Positions 27,942-37,588 of a DNA stretch of 64,000 bases are shown here, one piece after another. A program made the translations under genes and the position numbers. Below the pieces are notes generated by a model. That model saw only the letters and a program-made list of their open reading frames with translations, was not told the DNA's origin and did no database searches. Source of the stretch: Streptomyces sp. NBC_00442. GTDB taxonomy: Bacteria > Actinomycetota > Actinomycetes > Streptomycetales > Streptomycetaceae. Numbering within the stretch: position 1 is the stretch's first letter; the number at the start of each line of letters is the position of its first letter. The stretch lies in the NCBI RefSeq assembly GCF_036014195.1, contig NZ_CP107918.1, positions 5,828,001 through 5,892,000 of the forward strand. Direction: 5' to 3'.

Positions 27942-28670
27942 GTGATACGAGAGCAGGGCACTGTGAGCGGCGCGCACTTCGCCTTCACCGACCGGTGGGG
28001 CGGGGTGAGCGCCGTTCCGTACGAGGAGCTCAACCTCGGCGGTGCGGTCGGCGACGACCCCGCCTCGGTACGCGCCAACCGTGAGCTCGCCGCCAAGGGG
28101 CTCGGGCTCGACCCGGCCCGAGTGGTCTGGATGAACCAGGTGCACGGGCGCGAGGTCGCCGTCGTCGACGGCCCCTTCGGTCCCGGCGAGGCGGGCACCG
28201 TGGATGCGGTGGTGACGAGTCGTCGGGGAACCGCGCTCGCCGTGCTGACCGCGGACTGCACGCCGGTCCTGCTCGCGGACCCGGTGGCGGGCGTCGCGGG
28301 CGCCGTCCACGCCGGCCGGCCCGGAATGGTGGCGGGCGTGGTGCCCGCGGCCGTCGAGGCGATGGTCTCGCTCGGCGCCGACCCGGCCCGGATCGTCGCC
28401 CGTACCGGGCCCGCCGTCTGCGGGCGCTGTTACGAAGTCCCCGAGCGGATGCGGGCCGAGGTCGCCGAGGCCGAGCCCGCCGCCTGGTCCGAGACCAGTT
28501 GGGGCACGCCCGCCGTGGACGTCACCGCGGGGGTGCACGCACAGCTCGCGGCCCTCGGCGTCACCGACGTCGAGGCCTCACCGGTCTGCACGCTCGAATC
28601 GCTCGACCACTTCTCGTACCGCCGCGACCGCACCACGGGGCGGCTCGCCGGATATGTCTGGCTGGACTGA
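27942..28670 (+). CDS. pgeF: Peptidoglycan editing factor PgeF (YlmD, laccase-domain)
   Basis: A 242-residue protein of the YlmD/YfiH (multicopper-oxidase-like, DUF152) family. Motifs are WMNQVHGREVAVVD (about residues 63-76), VLTADCTPVLLADP (about 102-115) and HAGRPGMVAGVV, carrying the His/Cys metal site. E. coli PgeF removes L-Ser-containing errors from UDP-MurNAc peptides. The start is GTG 27942, or GTG 27963, which has a better site (AGCAGGG); the longer form matches homologues I recall. It lies between ftsZ and ylmE, as is usual in actinobacteria. Confidence 0.92.
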   Translation: MIREQGTVSGAHFAFTDRWGGVSAVPYEELNLGGAVGDDPASVRANRELAAKGLGLDPARVVWMNQVHGREVAVVDGPFGPGEAGTVDAVVTSRRGTALAVLTADCTPVLLADPVAGVAGAVHAGRPGMVAGVVPAAVEAMVSLGADPARIVARTGPAVCGRCYEVPERMRAEVAEAEPAAWSETSWGTPAVDVTAGVHAQLAALGVTDVEASPVCTLESLDHFSYRRDRTTGRLAGYVWLD

Positions 28671-28676
28671 CGACTC

Positions 28677-29396
28677 ATGACGGATCGCAAGACCGAACTC
28701 GCCTCGAACCTGGCACGGGTGGAGGAACGTATCGCCTCCGCCTGCGCCGCGGCCGGGCGCGAGCGCGCGGAGGTGACCCTCATCGTGGTCACCAAGACCT
28801 ACCCGGCGAGCGATGTGCGCCTGCTGCACGAACTGGGGGTGCGTCAGGTCGCGGAGAACCGTGACCAGGACGCGGCCCCCAAGGCGGCGGCCTGTGCCGA
28901 CCTCGATCTGACCTGGCACTTCGTGGGCCAGCTCCAGACCAACAAGGTCCGCTCCGTTGCGGGTTACGCCGCCGTGGTGCAGTCGGTCGACCGGGGCAGG
29001 CTGGTCGGTCCGCTCTCCACCGCGGCGGTCCGGGCCGGACGCGAACTCGGCTGTCTCATCCAGGTCGCCCTGGACGCGGAGTCCGGTGAGCGCGGTGAGC
29101 GCGGGGGCGTCGCTCCGGACGGGATCGAGGAGTTGGCGGCGCTCGTCGCCGAGGCGCCCGGACTCCGGCTCGACGGTCTGATGACGGTCGCGCCGCTGGC
29201 CGGCGAGTACGCCGGAAGGCAACGGGCCGCCTTCGAGCGGCTGCTGGAATTCTCATCCCGCCTGCGCGCGGACCATCCGGCTGCGAACATGGTGTCAGCA
29301 GGGATGAGTGCGGACCTCGAAGAGGCCGTCGCGGCCGGAGCGACACATGTACGCGTCGGAACGGCGGTACTCGGAGACCGACCCCGGCTCGGGTAA
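28677..29396 (+). CDS. YggS/YlmE family pyridoxal phosphate-binding protein
   Basis: A 239-residue alanine-racemase-like TIM-barrel protein. PLP is expected on the Lys in [16 protein letters not shown] (about residue 38). Further family segments are [31 protein letters not shown] and the C-terminal [20 protein letters not shown]. These proteins are not enzymes but maintain PLP and amino-acid balance (PLPBP family). ATG 28677 is 6 nt after pgeF. Conserved neighbour of sepF in Gram-positive dcw clusters. Confidence 0.93.
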   Translation: MTDRKTELASNLARVEERIASACAAAGRERAEVTLIVVTKTYPASDVRLLHELGVRQVAENRDQDAAPKAAACADLDLTWHFVGQLQTNKVRSVAGYAAVVQSVDRGRLVGPLSTAAVRAGRELGCLIQVALDAESGERGERGGVAPDGIEELAALVAEAPGLRLDGLMTVAPLAGEYAGRQRAAFERLLEFSSRLRADHPAANMVSAGMSADLEEAVAAGATHVRVGTAVLGDRPRLG

Positions 29397-29536
29397 CGTC
29401 GCCAAGCAAGTCGGACCACAGCAGAAAATATGGTCATTCCCACTCTTCGGTGGGCGGACCGCGTGGATCGTGGGCCCTTGATGACGCTGCCACTCGGCGA
29501 CAGGAGCGATCCACCACAGAGCGGAGGAATCTGAGC

Positions 29537-30154
29537 ATGGCCGGCGCGATGCGCAAGATGGCGGTCTACCTCGGCCTCGTGGAGGACGATGGGTACGACG
29601 GCCGGGGGTTCGACCCCGACGACGATTTCGAACCCGAGCCCGAACCGGAGCGCGACCGTCGGCGGCACCAGCCCCCGCACCAGGTACCGCTCCAGGACGA
29701 ACGGGACGAACCGGTACGAGTAACTCAGCCTCCAGCGCCGAGAGAACCGGTTCAGCTATCGGTAGAAAGCGGACGACCAGCGCGAATTGCACCCGTGGCG
29801 TCCATCACACCTGAACGTCCGAGCCTGGAGAAGAACGCACCGGTGATCATGCCCAAGGTCGTGTCCGAGCGGGAGCCGTACCGCATCACCACGCTGCACC
29901 CGCGGACCTACAACGAGGCCCGTACCATCGGGGAACACTTCCGCGAGGGCACCCCGGTGATCATGAACCTCACCGAGATGGACGACACCGACGCGAAGCG
30001 ACTTGTCGACTTTGCCGCCGGTCTCGTCTTCGGCCTGCACGGCAGCATTGAACGCGTGACGCAGAAGGTGTTCCTGCTGTCTCCTGCTAACGTCGATGTC
30101 ACGGCGGAGGACAAGGCCCGCATCGCAGAGGGCGGATTCTTCAACCAGAGCTGA
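29537..30154 (+). CDS. sepF: Cell division protein SepF
   Basis: A 205-residue protein that tethers FtsZ to the membrane. The N-terminal [18 protein letters not shown] is the amphipathic membrane-targeting helix. A long acidic then Pro/Arg-rich linker (about residues 20-110) leads to the globular SepF domain (about 115-205; [53 protein letters not shown]). ATG at 29537 is preceded by GCGGAGGAAT. In the absence of ftsA here, SepF is the expected Z-ring anchor, as in other actinobacteria. A 140-nt upstream gap probably holds a promoter. Confidence 0.95.
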   Translation: MAGAMRKMAVYLGLVEDDGYDGRGFDPDDDFEPEPEPERDRRRHQPPHQVPLQDERDEPVRVTQPPAPREPVQLSVESGRPARIAPVASITPERPSLEKNAPVIMPKVVSEREPYRITTLHPRTYNEARTIGEHFREGTPVIMNLTEMDDTDAKRLVDFAAGLVFGLHGSIERVTQKVFLLSPANVDVTAEDKARIAEGGFFNQS

Positions 30155-30226
30155 GAACACGACACCGGGAACGAACCGGCCGACAACTGGCCGGAGCTTT
30201 GATGCAAGGGGAGAGGGAAGCGCGAG

Positions 30227-30511
30227 ATGGGCGTCGCACTACAGGTGGTCTACATCGCGCTGATGTGCTTCCTCATCGTGCTGATCTTCCGGCTCGTCAT
30301 GGACTACGTCTTCCAGTTCGCCCGTTCATGGCAACCCGGTAAGGCGATGGTGGTCGTTCTTGAGGCCACCTACACTGTCACCGATCCACCGCTCAAGCTT
30401 CTGCGGCGGTTCATTCCGCCGCTGCGTCTCGGGGGCGTGGCACTCGACCTGTCCTTCTTCGTTCTGATGATCATCGTCTACATCCTGATCAGCATCGTGG
30501 TCAGGTTGTGA
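30227..30511 (+). CDS. YggT family membrane protein
   Basis: A 94-residue protein with two membrane segments (about residues 5-32 and 71-93) and the family motif VTDPPLKLLRRFIPPLRLGG (about 51-70). YggT proteins are linked to division and shape and are often found between sepF and divIVA. ATG at 30227 follows AAGGGGAGAGG. Function is not known in detail. Confidence 0.93.
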   Translation: MGVALQVVYIALMCFLIVLIFRLVMDYVFQFARSWQPGKAMVVVLEATYTVTDPPLKLLRRFIPPLRLGGVALDLSFFVLMIIVYILISIVVRL

Positions 30512-30560
30512 ACGATTCGGTCCTGCCGACTGCCGACGACTACGTAGAGGTGAAGAAGAG

Positions 30561-31784
30561 ATGCCGCTGACCCCCGAGGACGTGCGGAACAAGCAGTTCA
30601 CGACGGTCCGCCTCCGAGAAGGCTATGACGAGGACGAGGTCGATGCCTTCCTCGACGAGGTCGAGTCCGAGCTGACACGACTGCTCCGTGAGAACGAGGA
30701 TCTGCGCGCCAAGCTGGCCGCCGCCACCCGCGCCGCCGCGCAGAACCAGCAGCAGCAGGGCATGCGCAAGCCGGAGCAGCAGCAGGACGGCCGAGGCCCC
30801 GGCGCGCCCGTTCCCGCGGCCATATCCGGTCCGCCGCAGGTCCAGCAGCAGCAGCCGCAGATGGGTCCGCCGCAGCTGCCGAGCGGCGCGCCGCAGCTGC
30901 CCGCGGGTCCCGGTGGCCACGGCCCGCAGGGCCAGCACGGCCAGGGCCCCATGGGCCAGGGTCCGATGGGTCAGGGCCCCATGGGCCAGGGTCCGATGGG
31001 GCAGAACCAGCTGGGCCAGAACCAGATGGGCCAGAACCAGATGGGCCAGAACCAGCTGGGTCAGGGCCCCATGGGGCAGAACCAGCTCGGCCAGGGCCCC
31101 ATGGGCCAGCAGATGGGCGGCCCCATGGGCGGCCACGGCCCGCAGATGGGACAGCCGGCCCAGGCACCCGGTGGCGACAGCGCCGCCCGTGTGCTCTCCC
31201 TCGCGCAGCAGACCGCCGACCAGGCGATCGCGGAGGCCCGTTCCGAGGCCAACAAGATCGTCGGCGAGGCCCGGTCCCGCGCCGAGGGTCTGGAGCGCGA
31301 TGCCCGTGCCAAGGCGGACGCCCTGGAGCGGGACGCGCAGGAGAAGCACCGCGTCGCGATGGGCTCCCTGGAGTCCGCCCGCGCGACCCTTGAGCGCAAG
31401 GTCGAGGACCTGCGGGGCTTCGAGCGCGAGTACCGCACGCGTCTGAAGTCCTACCTGGAGTCGCAGCTGCGTCAGCTGGAGACCCAGGCCGACGACTCGC
31501 TCGCGCCGCCGCGCACCCCGGCGACGGCCTCGCTGCCGCCGGCTCCGCAGATGAGCGGCTCCATGGCGTCGGCCGGTGCCGGTTCGATGGGGCACCAGAT
31601 GGGTGGCCAGCCGTCCATGGGCGGCCAGCAGTCCATGCCGAGCGGGCCGTCCTACGGTGGCCAGCAGCAGATGTCGCCGGCGATGACGCAGCCGATGGCG
31701 CCGGTGCGGCCGCAGGGGCCTTCGCCGATGCAGCAGGCGCCTTCGCCGATGCGCGGCTTCCTGATCGACGAGGACGACAACTGA
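30561..31784 (+). CDS. divIVA: Polar growth determinant DivIVA (Wag31-like)
   Basis: A 407-residue coiled-coil protein that marks the hyphal tip and drives polar growth. The N-terminal lipid-binding domain is MPLTPEDVRNKQFTTVRLRE (about residues 1-60, with FLDEVESELTRLLRENEDL). A Gln/Pro/Gly-rich linker follows, including eleven pentads of the types GQGPM and GQNQM/L (residues 127-181). A second coiled coil (about 205-310; ARVLSLAQQTADQAIAEARS) and a disordered Met/Gln/Pro-rich C-terminus end it. Essential in S. coelicolor. ATG follows GAAGAAGAG. Last gene of the run. Confidence 0.96.
   Translation: MPLTPEDVRNKQFTTVRLREGYDEDEVDAFLDEVESELTRLLRENEDLRAKLAAATRAAAQNQQQQGMRKPEQQQDGRGPGAPVPAAISGPPQVQQQQPQMGPPQLPSGAPQLPAGPGGHGPQGQHGQGPMGQGPMGQGPMGQGPMGQNQLGQNQMGQNQMGQNQLGQGPMGQNQLGQGPMGQQMGGPMGGHGPQMGQPAQAPGGDSAARVLSLAQQTADQAIAEARSEANKIVGEARSRAEGLERDARAKADALERDAQEKHRVAMGSLESARATLERKVEDLRGFEREYRTRLKSYLESQLRQLETQADDSLAPPRTPATASLPPAPQMSGSMASAGAGSMGHQMGGQPSMGGQQSMPSGPSYGGQQQMSPAMTQPMAPVRPQGPSPMQQAPSPMRGFLIDEDDN
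30939..31103 (+). repeat. 15-nt repeats coding GQGPM/GQNQM pentads inside divIVA
   Basis: Eleven consecutive 15-nt units, of two kinds (GGNCAGGGNCCNATG and GGNCAGAACCAGNTG), encode the pentad linker. Such arrays are prone to length change by slippage. Confidence 0.85.
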
Positions 31785-31790
31785 CGGGCT

Positions 31791-31862
31791 CTACGCGCGT
31801 GACACGCGCGTAGCCGTCGGCAGGCTGCGAGGGCCGGTACCGGGTTTCCCCGGTGCCGGCCC
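31791..31862 (+). terminator. Two hairpins ending the dcw cluster
   Basis: The first is a 10-bp stem (31791-31800 with 31804-31813) 7 nt past the divIVA stop. The second is a 14-bp stem with one G-U pair (31831-31844 with 31849-31862). Together they form a tandem terminator. Confidence 0.8.
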
Positions 31863-32194
31863 TTCGCCGTACCCGGCGCGCGGGTCGCCTGCGGCGGGCG
31901 GTTTCTCCCCGCCCCGCCCCTTCCCGCAACCCTCCGGGGGTGAAAAGGTTCCTGGGGCTCCGCCCCAGACCCCGTTCGCGCCCGAAGGGCGCTCGTCCTC
32001 AAACGCCGGACGGGCTGACTACGCCCATGCGGGCCGGCACCGAACAGTCAAGGGGCGCGGGGAACTGCGCGAGCAACCACGCACGGTTCGCGTACGAACC
32101 ACCCCCGGAGGGCTGCGGGAAGAGGCGGGGCGGGGAAAACAACGGCCCGCCCCCGAACCGCGGGAGCGGGCCGTCAGCTCGGCTGGGCCGGGGA
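31863..32194. other. Gene-free stretch between divIVA and ileS
   Basis: It holds repeat copy 2 (31951-32071). A GGGCGGG-rich segment near 32130 contains the GCCCGC/GCGGGC arms that could end the ileS transcript. I see no gene. Confidence 0.6.
31951..32071. repeat. Dispersed intergenic repeat element, copy 2
   Basis: The modules GGGGCTCCGCCCCAGACCCC (31954), GCGCCCGAAGGGCGCTCGTC (31978), GACGGGCTGA (32009), GCCGGCACCGA (32033) and GGGGCGCGGGGAACTGCGCG (32052) appear in this order, matching copy 1 at 7827-8048. The sequence between modules differs. No gene is visible. Confidence 0.75.
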
Positions 32195-35100
32195 TTACAC
32201 CTTGCGGAGGCGGAACGTCAGGGACAGGGGCTCGTCCGTGAAGGCGGAGCCGTACGACGCGTCGGCCTCACCCGAGGCGTAGTCCGTCGCCAGAACCTCG
32301 TCCGCGATCAGCTCCGCGTGGGCCGAAAGGGCCGAGGAGACCTCCGGGTCGGTGGACTCCCAGCGGACCGCGATCCGGTCCGCCACGTCGAGCCCGCTGT
32401 TCTTGCGCGCCTCCTGGATCAGCCGGATCGCGTCACGGGCCAGGCCCGCGAGGCGCAGCTCCGGGGTGATCTCCAGGTCGAGGGCGACCGTCGCCCCGGA
32501 GTCGGAGGCCACCGACCAGCCCTCGCGCGGGGTCTCGGTGATGATGACCTCGTCGGGGGCGAGCGCCACGGACTCGCCGTTGACCTCGACCGACGCCGTA
32601 CCCGTGTCGCGCAGGGAGGCCGAGAGGGCCGCCGCGTCCGCCGCGGCCACGGCCTTGGCCACGTCCTGCACGCCCTTGCCGAACCGCTTGCCGAGCGCCC
32701 GGAAGTTGGCCTTCGCCGTGGTGTCGACGAGCGAGCCGCCCACCTCGGAGAGCGAGGCGAGCGACGACACGTTCAGCTCCTCCGTGATCTGCGCGTGCAG
32801 CTCGGGGGAGAGCGCCTCGAAGCCCGCCACCGCGACCAGTGCCCGCGACAGCGGCTGGCGGGTCTTGACGCCCGACTCGGCGCGCGTGGCACGGCCCAGC
32901 TCCACCAGGCGGCGGACGAGGGCCATCTGCCGCGACAGTGCCGGGTCGATCGCCGAGGTGTCCGCCGTCGGCCAGGACGAGAGGTGGATGGACTCCGGTG
33001 CGTCCGGCGTCACCGGCACGACCATGTCCTGCCAGACGCGCTCGGCGATGAACGGCGTCAGCGGCGCCATGAGACGGGTGACGGTCTCGACCACGTCGTG
33101 CAGCGTGCGCAGCGCGGCCTTGTCGCCCTGCCAGAAGCGGCGGCGCGAACGGCGCACGTACCAGTTGGAGAGGTCGTCGACGAAGGACGAAAGGGCCTTG
33201 CCCGCCTTCTGGGTGTCGTACGCCTCGAGGGCCGAAGTGACCTGCTCCACCAGCGAGTTGAGCTCGCCGAGCAGCCAGCGGTCCAGGACCGTGCGGTCGG
33301 CAGGGGCCGGGTCCGCCGCGCTCGGCGCCCAGCCGGACGTACGGGCGTACAGGGCCTGGAAGGCGACCGTGTTCCAGTAGGTGAGGAGCGTCTTGCGGAC
33401 GACCTCCTGGATGGTGCCGTGGCCGACGCGGCGGGCCGCCCACGGGGAACCGCCGGCCGCCATGAACCAGCGCACCGCGTCCGCGCCGTGCTGGTCCATC
33501 AGCGGGATCGGGTCCAGGGTGTTGCCCAGGTGCTTGGACATCTTGCGGCCGTCCTCGGCGAGGATGTGGCCGAGGCACACCACGTTCTCGTACGAGGACT
33601 TGTCGAAGACGAGGGTGCCGACCGCCATCAGCGTGTAGAACCAGCCGCGGGTCTGGTCGATGGCCTCGGAGATGAACTGCGCCGGGTAGCGGCTCTCGAA
33701 CAGCTCCTTGTTCTGGTGCGGGTAGCCGTACTGCGCGAACGGCATCGAGCCCGAGTCGTACCAGGCGTCGATGACCTCGGGCACGCGCACCGCTTCGAGG
33801 GAGCAGCCCTCGGCGGTGCAGGTGAAGGTCACCTCGTCGATGTACGGCCGGTGCGGGTCGAGCGCCGACTGGTCGGTGCCGGTCAGCTCGGTGAGCTCGG
33901 CGCGCGAGCCCACGCAGGTCAGGTGTCCCTCCTCGCAGCGCCAGATGGGCAGCGGGGTGCCCCAGTAGCGGTTGCGGGACAGCGCCCAGTCGATGTTGTT
34001 CTTCAGCCAGTCACCGAAGCGGCCTTCCTTGACCGACTCCGGGAACCAGTTGGTCTTCTCGTTCTCCCGCAGCATCGCGTCCTTGACGGCGGTGGTGCGG
34101 ATGTACCAGGACGGCTGCGCGTAGTAGAGCAGCGCGGTGTGGCAGCGCCAGCAGTGCGGGTAGCTGTGCTCGTACGGGACGTGGCGGAAGAGGAGGCCGC
34201 GCTCCTTGAGGTCCTCCGTCAGCTTCTCGTCGGCCTTCTTGAAGAAGACGCCACCGACCAGCGGGACATCCTCCTCGAAGGTGCCGTCGGGGCGGACCGG
34301 GTTCACGACCGGCAGGCCGTACGCCTTGCAGACCAGGAGGTCGTCGGCGCCGAAGGCGGGGGACTGGTGGACCAGGCCCGTACCGTCCTCGGTCGTGACG
34401 TACTCGGCGTTGACGACGTAGTGGGCCGGGGCCGGGCTGTGCCCGTGGGTTCCCTCGCTGTCGCTCGGGAACTCCACCAGCTCGAAGGGGCGCCGGTAGG
34501 TCCAGCGCTCCATCTCGGCGCCGGTGAAGGACTGGCCGGTGCGCTCCCAGCCCTCGCCGAGGGCCTTCTCCAGGAGCGGCTCGGCGACGACGAGCTTCTC
34601 CTCGCCGTTCGTCGCCACGACGTAGGTGACCTCGGGGTGGGCCGCGACCGCCGTGTTGGACACCAGGGTCCAGGGCGTCGTCGTCCACACCAGGAGGGCC
34701 GCCTCGCCGGCGAGCGGGCCGCCGGTGAGCGGGAAGCGGACGAAGACGGAGGGGTCGACGACCGTCTCGTAGCCCTGCGCCAGCTCGTGGTCCGAGAGGC
34801 CGGTGCCGCAGCGCGGGCACCAGGGGGCGACGCGGTGGTCCTGGACGAGGAGGCCCTTGTTGAAGATCTCCTTCAGGGACCACCACACCGACTCGACGTA
34901 CTGCGGGTCCATGGTGCGGTAGGCGTCGTCCAGGTCGACCCAGTACCCCATGCGGGTCGTGAGGTCGGCGAAGGCGTCGGTGTGCCGGGTCACGGACTCG
35001 CGGCACTTGGCGTTGAACTCGGCGATGCCGTACGCCTCGATGTCCTTCTTGCCGGTGAAGCCGAGCTCCTTCTCGACCGCCAGCTCGACGGGCAGGCCGT

Positions 35101-35368
35101 GGCAGTCCCAGCCGGCCTTGCGGGCCACGTGGTAGCCCTGCATCGTGCGGAAGCGGGGGAAGACGTCCTTGAAGACGCGGGCCTCGATGTGGTGGGCGCC
35201 CGGCATGCCGTTGGCGGTGGGCGGGCCCTCGTAGAAGACCCACTCGGGGCGGCCCTCGGACTGTTCGAGGCTCTTGGCGAAGACCTTGGACTGCTCCCAG
35301 AAGTCGAGCACGGCGTGCTCCAGGGCGGGCAGGTCTACCTGGGCGGGCACCTGGCGGTACTGCGACAT
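32195..35368 (-). CDS. ileS: Isoleucyl-tRNA synthetase IleRS
   Basis: A 1057-residue class I aminoacyl-tRNA synthetase charging tRNA-Ile. The HIGH-like element is PGAHHIEAR (about residue 58), followed by GYHVARKAGWDCHGLPVELA. The editing (CP1) domain spans about 200-400, and the catalytic loop is GRKMSKHLGN (about 609). The C-terminal part covers anticodon binding. The GWDCHGLPVE and KMSKHLGN context and length are those of the longer, eukaryote-like IleRS type, which is often less sensitive to mupirocin. ATG 35368 follows GGAGGATGAACGG. Controlled by the T-box upstream (35380-35650). Confidence 0.96.
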   Translation of the reverse strand: MSQYRQVPAQVDLPALEHAVLDFWEQSKVFAKSLEQSEGRPEWVFYEGPPTANGMPGAHHIEARVFKDVFPRFRTMQGYHVARKAGWDCHGLPVELAVEKELGFTGKKDIEAYGIAEFNAKCRESVTRHTDAFADLTTRMGYWVDLDDAYRTMDPQYVESVWWSLKEIFNKGLLVQDHRVAPWCPRCGTGLSDHELAQGYETVVDPSVFVRFPLTGGPLAGEAALLVWTTTPWTLVSNTAVAAHPEVTYVVATNGEEKLVVAEPLLEKALGEGWERTGQSFTGAEMERWTYRRPFELVEFPSDSEGTHGHSPAPAHYVVNAEYVTTEDGTGLVHQSPAFGADDLLVCKAYGLPVVNPVRPDGTFEEDVPLVGGVFFKKADEKLTEDLKERGLLFRHVPYEHSYPHCWRCHTALLYYAQPSWYIRTTAVKDAMLRENEKTNWFPESVKEGRFGDWLKNNIDWALSRNRYWGTPLPIWRCEEGHLTCVGSRAELTELTGTDQSALDPHRPYIDEVTFTCTAEGCSLEAVRVPEVIDAWYDSGSMPFAQYGYPHQNKELFESRYPAQFISEAIDQTRGWFYTLMAVGTLVFDKSSYENVVCLGHILAEDGRKMSKHLGNTLDPIPLMDQHGADAVRWFMAAGGSPWAARRVGHGTIQEVVRKTLLTYWNTVAFQALYARTSGWAPSAADPAPADRTVLDRWLLGELNSLVEQVTSALEAYDTQKAGKALSSFVDDLSNWYVRRSRRRFWQGDKAALRTLHDVVETVTRLMAPLTPFIAERVWQDMVVPVTPDAPESIHLSSWPTADTSAIDPALSRQMALVRRLVELGRATRAESGVKTRQPLSRALVAVAGFEALSPELHAQITEELNVSSLASLSEVGGSLVDTTAKANFRALGKRFGKGVQDVAKAVAAADAAALSASLRDTGTASVEVNGESVALAPDEVIITETPREGWSVASDSGATVALDLEITPELRLAGLARDAIRLIQEARKNSGLDVADRIAVRWESTDPEVSSALSAHAELIADEVLATDYASGEADASYGSAFTDEPLSLTFRLRKV

Positions 35369-35379
35369 CCGTTCATCCT

Positions 35380-35650
35380 CCGGCGGATCGTCGTGCGGCT
35401 CCGTCGAAGGGACGAGAGCGGGCCCACGTGGGGCGCTCCCGCGGTACCACCCTCCTTGGCGGTGTGCGGAACACCGCCCCCTCATTGGGGCGCGAAGCCG
35501 GTTCTACTGGACTGCGTGGCGCACGCGGTCGTTCTTCCGGCGGCTCGGGGGTGATCTTCACCGCGCGCTCGCCTCCGGGCTCCCACCGTCCCCGGATCGC
35601 TCTTGGCTGCGTACGCCGCTACTCGTCCCGTCCACGCCTCTCGCTGGGGC
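35380..35650 (-). promoter_or_regulatory. T-box riboswitch of ileS
   Basis: On the leftward strand the leader contains AGGGTGGTACCGCGG, the T-box bulge sequence with the UGGU that pairs the tRNA acceptor end (35446-35449). About 100 nt upstream is GTGAAGATCACC, whose ATC at 35553-35555 is the isoleucine specifier codon. A TACACT -10 like element lies at 35652-35657. Uncharged tRNA-Ile should bind both and raise expression. No clear U-run terminator is seen before the start codon, so control is probably translational, as known for actinobacterial ileS leaders. Confidence 0.9.
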
Positions 35651-35931
35651 CAGTGTACGGGGCCCGGAGTGGGGCGGCCCACCGGATTTGAGAGGGCCGC
35701 GCGCGGGGCGGCGCGTGACCCGAATGGCCATACCGGCCGCGGCGGCGTCGGGGCCCGCCCGTACGGCGGATTCGCCGGGCCGGGAGCTGGGCACAACCGA
35801 TGCAGGTTCGCCGTGCCCGGGGCCGGGGCGGGGCGAACCGGCGGCGTGCCCCGTTGCCGCGGGCCTGGAGTCGATTTATCGTCCCAGCACGATTCGCGTG
35901 CAAGATCACAATATGTGAAGGGGCCGCGGCC
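35651..35931. other. Divergent spacer between the ileS leader and the DksA-like gene
   Basis: No gene is visible. A TTATCG-type A+T-rich segment near 35875-35915 precedes the DksA-like gene and may hold its promoter. Confidence 0.5.
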
Positions 35932-36882
35932 ATGGTGGCGAAGAAGACCGCCGTAGAGACCACAACGGCGTCGAGGAAGACCAGTGCCACACGTGCTGCC
36001 GCAGGTGCCACCACGGACTCGGCGGCCAAGGACGCGAAGGGCGGGAAGACCGCCGTCGCCAAGAAGGCGACGGCCAGGAAGACGGTGAGGAAGACGGCGG
36101 CCAAGGACACGGCGGCCCAGGACACGGCGGCCCAGGCGGCGCCGGTCACGGGGGCGGCCGACGCCGTCGCCGGCACGGCAGCCGAGGCGGAGCCCGCCAA
36201 GAAGGCTCCGTCGAAGAGGGCCACCGCCAAGAAGACCGCGGCCCGCAAGGCAACCGGGACGGCGTCCGCCGCGTCCGACAAGGCGACCGACAAGAAGGCG
36301 CCGGCGAAGCGGGCCGGGGCGGGCGCCGGGAAGGCCGCGACCGCGGCCGAGGGGGCGGCTGCGGCCGCGGAAGAGACGGGAGCCGACAAGGTGGTTGCGA
36401 AGAAGACTGCGGGCGGGGCAACGGCGGCCAGAACCGCCGCGGCGTCGGCGGTGCCGACGGCCCGTGCTGTGGCCACGGCCGCCCCGGGTGAGCTTCCGGT
36501 CCGGCCGGGCGAGGACCCGTGGACGCCGGAGGAGGTCGCCGAGGCCCGCACCGAGCTGTCCAGCGAGGTGCTGCGCCTGCGCACGGAGATCGAGTCCTCG
36601 GAGGCGGCGCTGGCCGGCCTGATGCGCGACTCGGGCGACGGAGCGGGCGACGACGACGCCGACACCGGCACCAAGAACATCACCCGCGAACACGAGATGG
36701 CGCTCGCCGCCAACGCGCGCGAGACCCTGGAGCAGACCGAGCACGCCCTGGAGCGGCTCGACGCCGGGACGTACGGGTACTGCGAGGTCTGCGGAAACCC
36801 GATCGGCAAGGCCAGGATGCAGGCGTTCCCGCGGGCCACGCTCTGCGTGGAGGACAAGCAGAAGCAGGAAAGGCGGGGCTGA
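35932..36882 (+). CDS. TraR/DksA-like protein with long Ala/Lys-rich N-terminal tail
   Basis: A 316-residue protein in two parts. Residues 1-185 are low-complexity and basic, with repeated [12 protein letters not shown] and KKAPAKR units, much like linker histone H1 tails. Residues about 195-316 form a coiled coil and a DksA-type zinc finger. The finger reads [20 protein letters not shown] then TLCVEDKQ: the first three Cys are present but the fourth is replaced (CVED instead of CxxC). It could bind RNA polymerase like DksA/RbpA-type factors and DNA via the tail (inference). ATG 35932 follows GAAGGGG. It is just upstream of lspA. Confidence 0.85.
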   Translation: MVAKKTAVETTTASRKTSATRAAAGATTDSAAKDAKGGKTAVAKKATARKTVRKTAAKDTAAQDTAAQAAPVTGAADAVAGTAAEAEPAKKAPSKRATAKKTAARKATGTASAASDKATDKKAPAKRAGAGAGKAATAAEGAAAAAEETGADKVVAKKTAGGATAARTAAASAVPTARAVATAAPGELPVRPGEDPWTPEEVAEARTELSSEVLRLRTEIESSEAALAGLMRDSGDGAGDDDADTGTKNITREHEMALAANARETLEQTEHALERLDAGTYGYCEVCGNPIGKARMQAFPRATLCVEDKQKQERRG

Positions 36883-36943
36883 TCCCGCACAAGTGTGCCG
36901 TACCCTCGTGCTCAGTCAGGCACCTAGCGGTTGAGGGACTCAC

Positions 36944-37510
36944 GTGGCAGAGGCGGAGCGCATCATCGGTACGCCGGATGCGGAGGGGGCCGACGAACAG
37001 GCGGCACCCTCCGAGCAGCCGAAGGGCAAGCGGAAGATCCCCGTGCTGTTCGCGGTGGCCGCCTTCGCCTACCTTCTGGACCTCGGCAGCAAGATGCTCG
37101 TGGTGGCCAGGCTGGAGCACCACGAGCCGATCGGGATCGTGGGTGATCTGCTGCAGCTGAACGCGATCCGCAACCCGGGGGCCGCCTTCGGGATCGGCGC
37201 GGCGTTCACCGTGATCTTCACGATCATCGCGGCGACCGTGATCCTGGTGATCGTGCGGCTCGCGCGCAAGCTCTACAGCACGCCCTGGGCGTTCGCGCTC
37301 GGCCTGCTGCTCGGCGGTGCGCTCGGCAATCTCACCGACCGGATCTTCCGTTCGCCCGGGATCTTCGAGGGCTGGGTCGTCGACTTCATCGCGCCCAAGG
37401 GCTTCGCGGTCTTCAACCTCGCGGACTCGGCGATCGTCTGCGGCGGCATCCTGATCGTGATCCTCTCCTTCCGCGGCCTCGACCCGGACGGCACCGTCCA
37501 CAAGGACTGA
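36944..37510 (+). CDS. lspA: Lipoprotein signal peptidase LspA
   Basis: A 188-residue membrane aspartyl protease that cuts the signal peptide of diacylated prolipoproteins. Four membrane segments are visible. The conserved blocks are [11 protein letters not shown] (about residues 76-86), [11 protein letters not shown] with the first catalytic Asp (about 126-136), and [14 protein letters not shown] with the second (about 156-169). An unusual acidic N-terminal stretch of about 28 residues precedes the first segment. GTG 36944 lies 61 nt after the DksA-like gene. Confidence 0.95.
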   Translation: MAEAERIIGTPDAEGADEQAAPSEQPKGKRKIPVLFAVAAFAYLLDLGSKMLVVARLEHHEPIGIVGDLLQLNAIRNPGAAFGIGAAFTVIFTIIAATVILVIVRLARKLYSTPWAFALGLLLGGALGNLTDRIFRSPGIFEGWVVDFIAPKGFAVFNLADSAIVCGGILIVILSFRGLDPDGTVHKD

Positions 37511-37588
37511 GCCCGCCACGGGGGCCGGCCGCGCCCGCCCGCCGGACGCGCGGCGGGCGATGCCGGTACGGCAAGGCATACTCGACGG

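Noticed and set aside
31853..35554. Rightward 1233-codon frame antisense to ileS
   Set aside because: IleRS with its HIGH and KMSKH motifs and T-box is on the opposite strand; the antisense translation is low-complexity.
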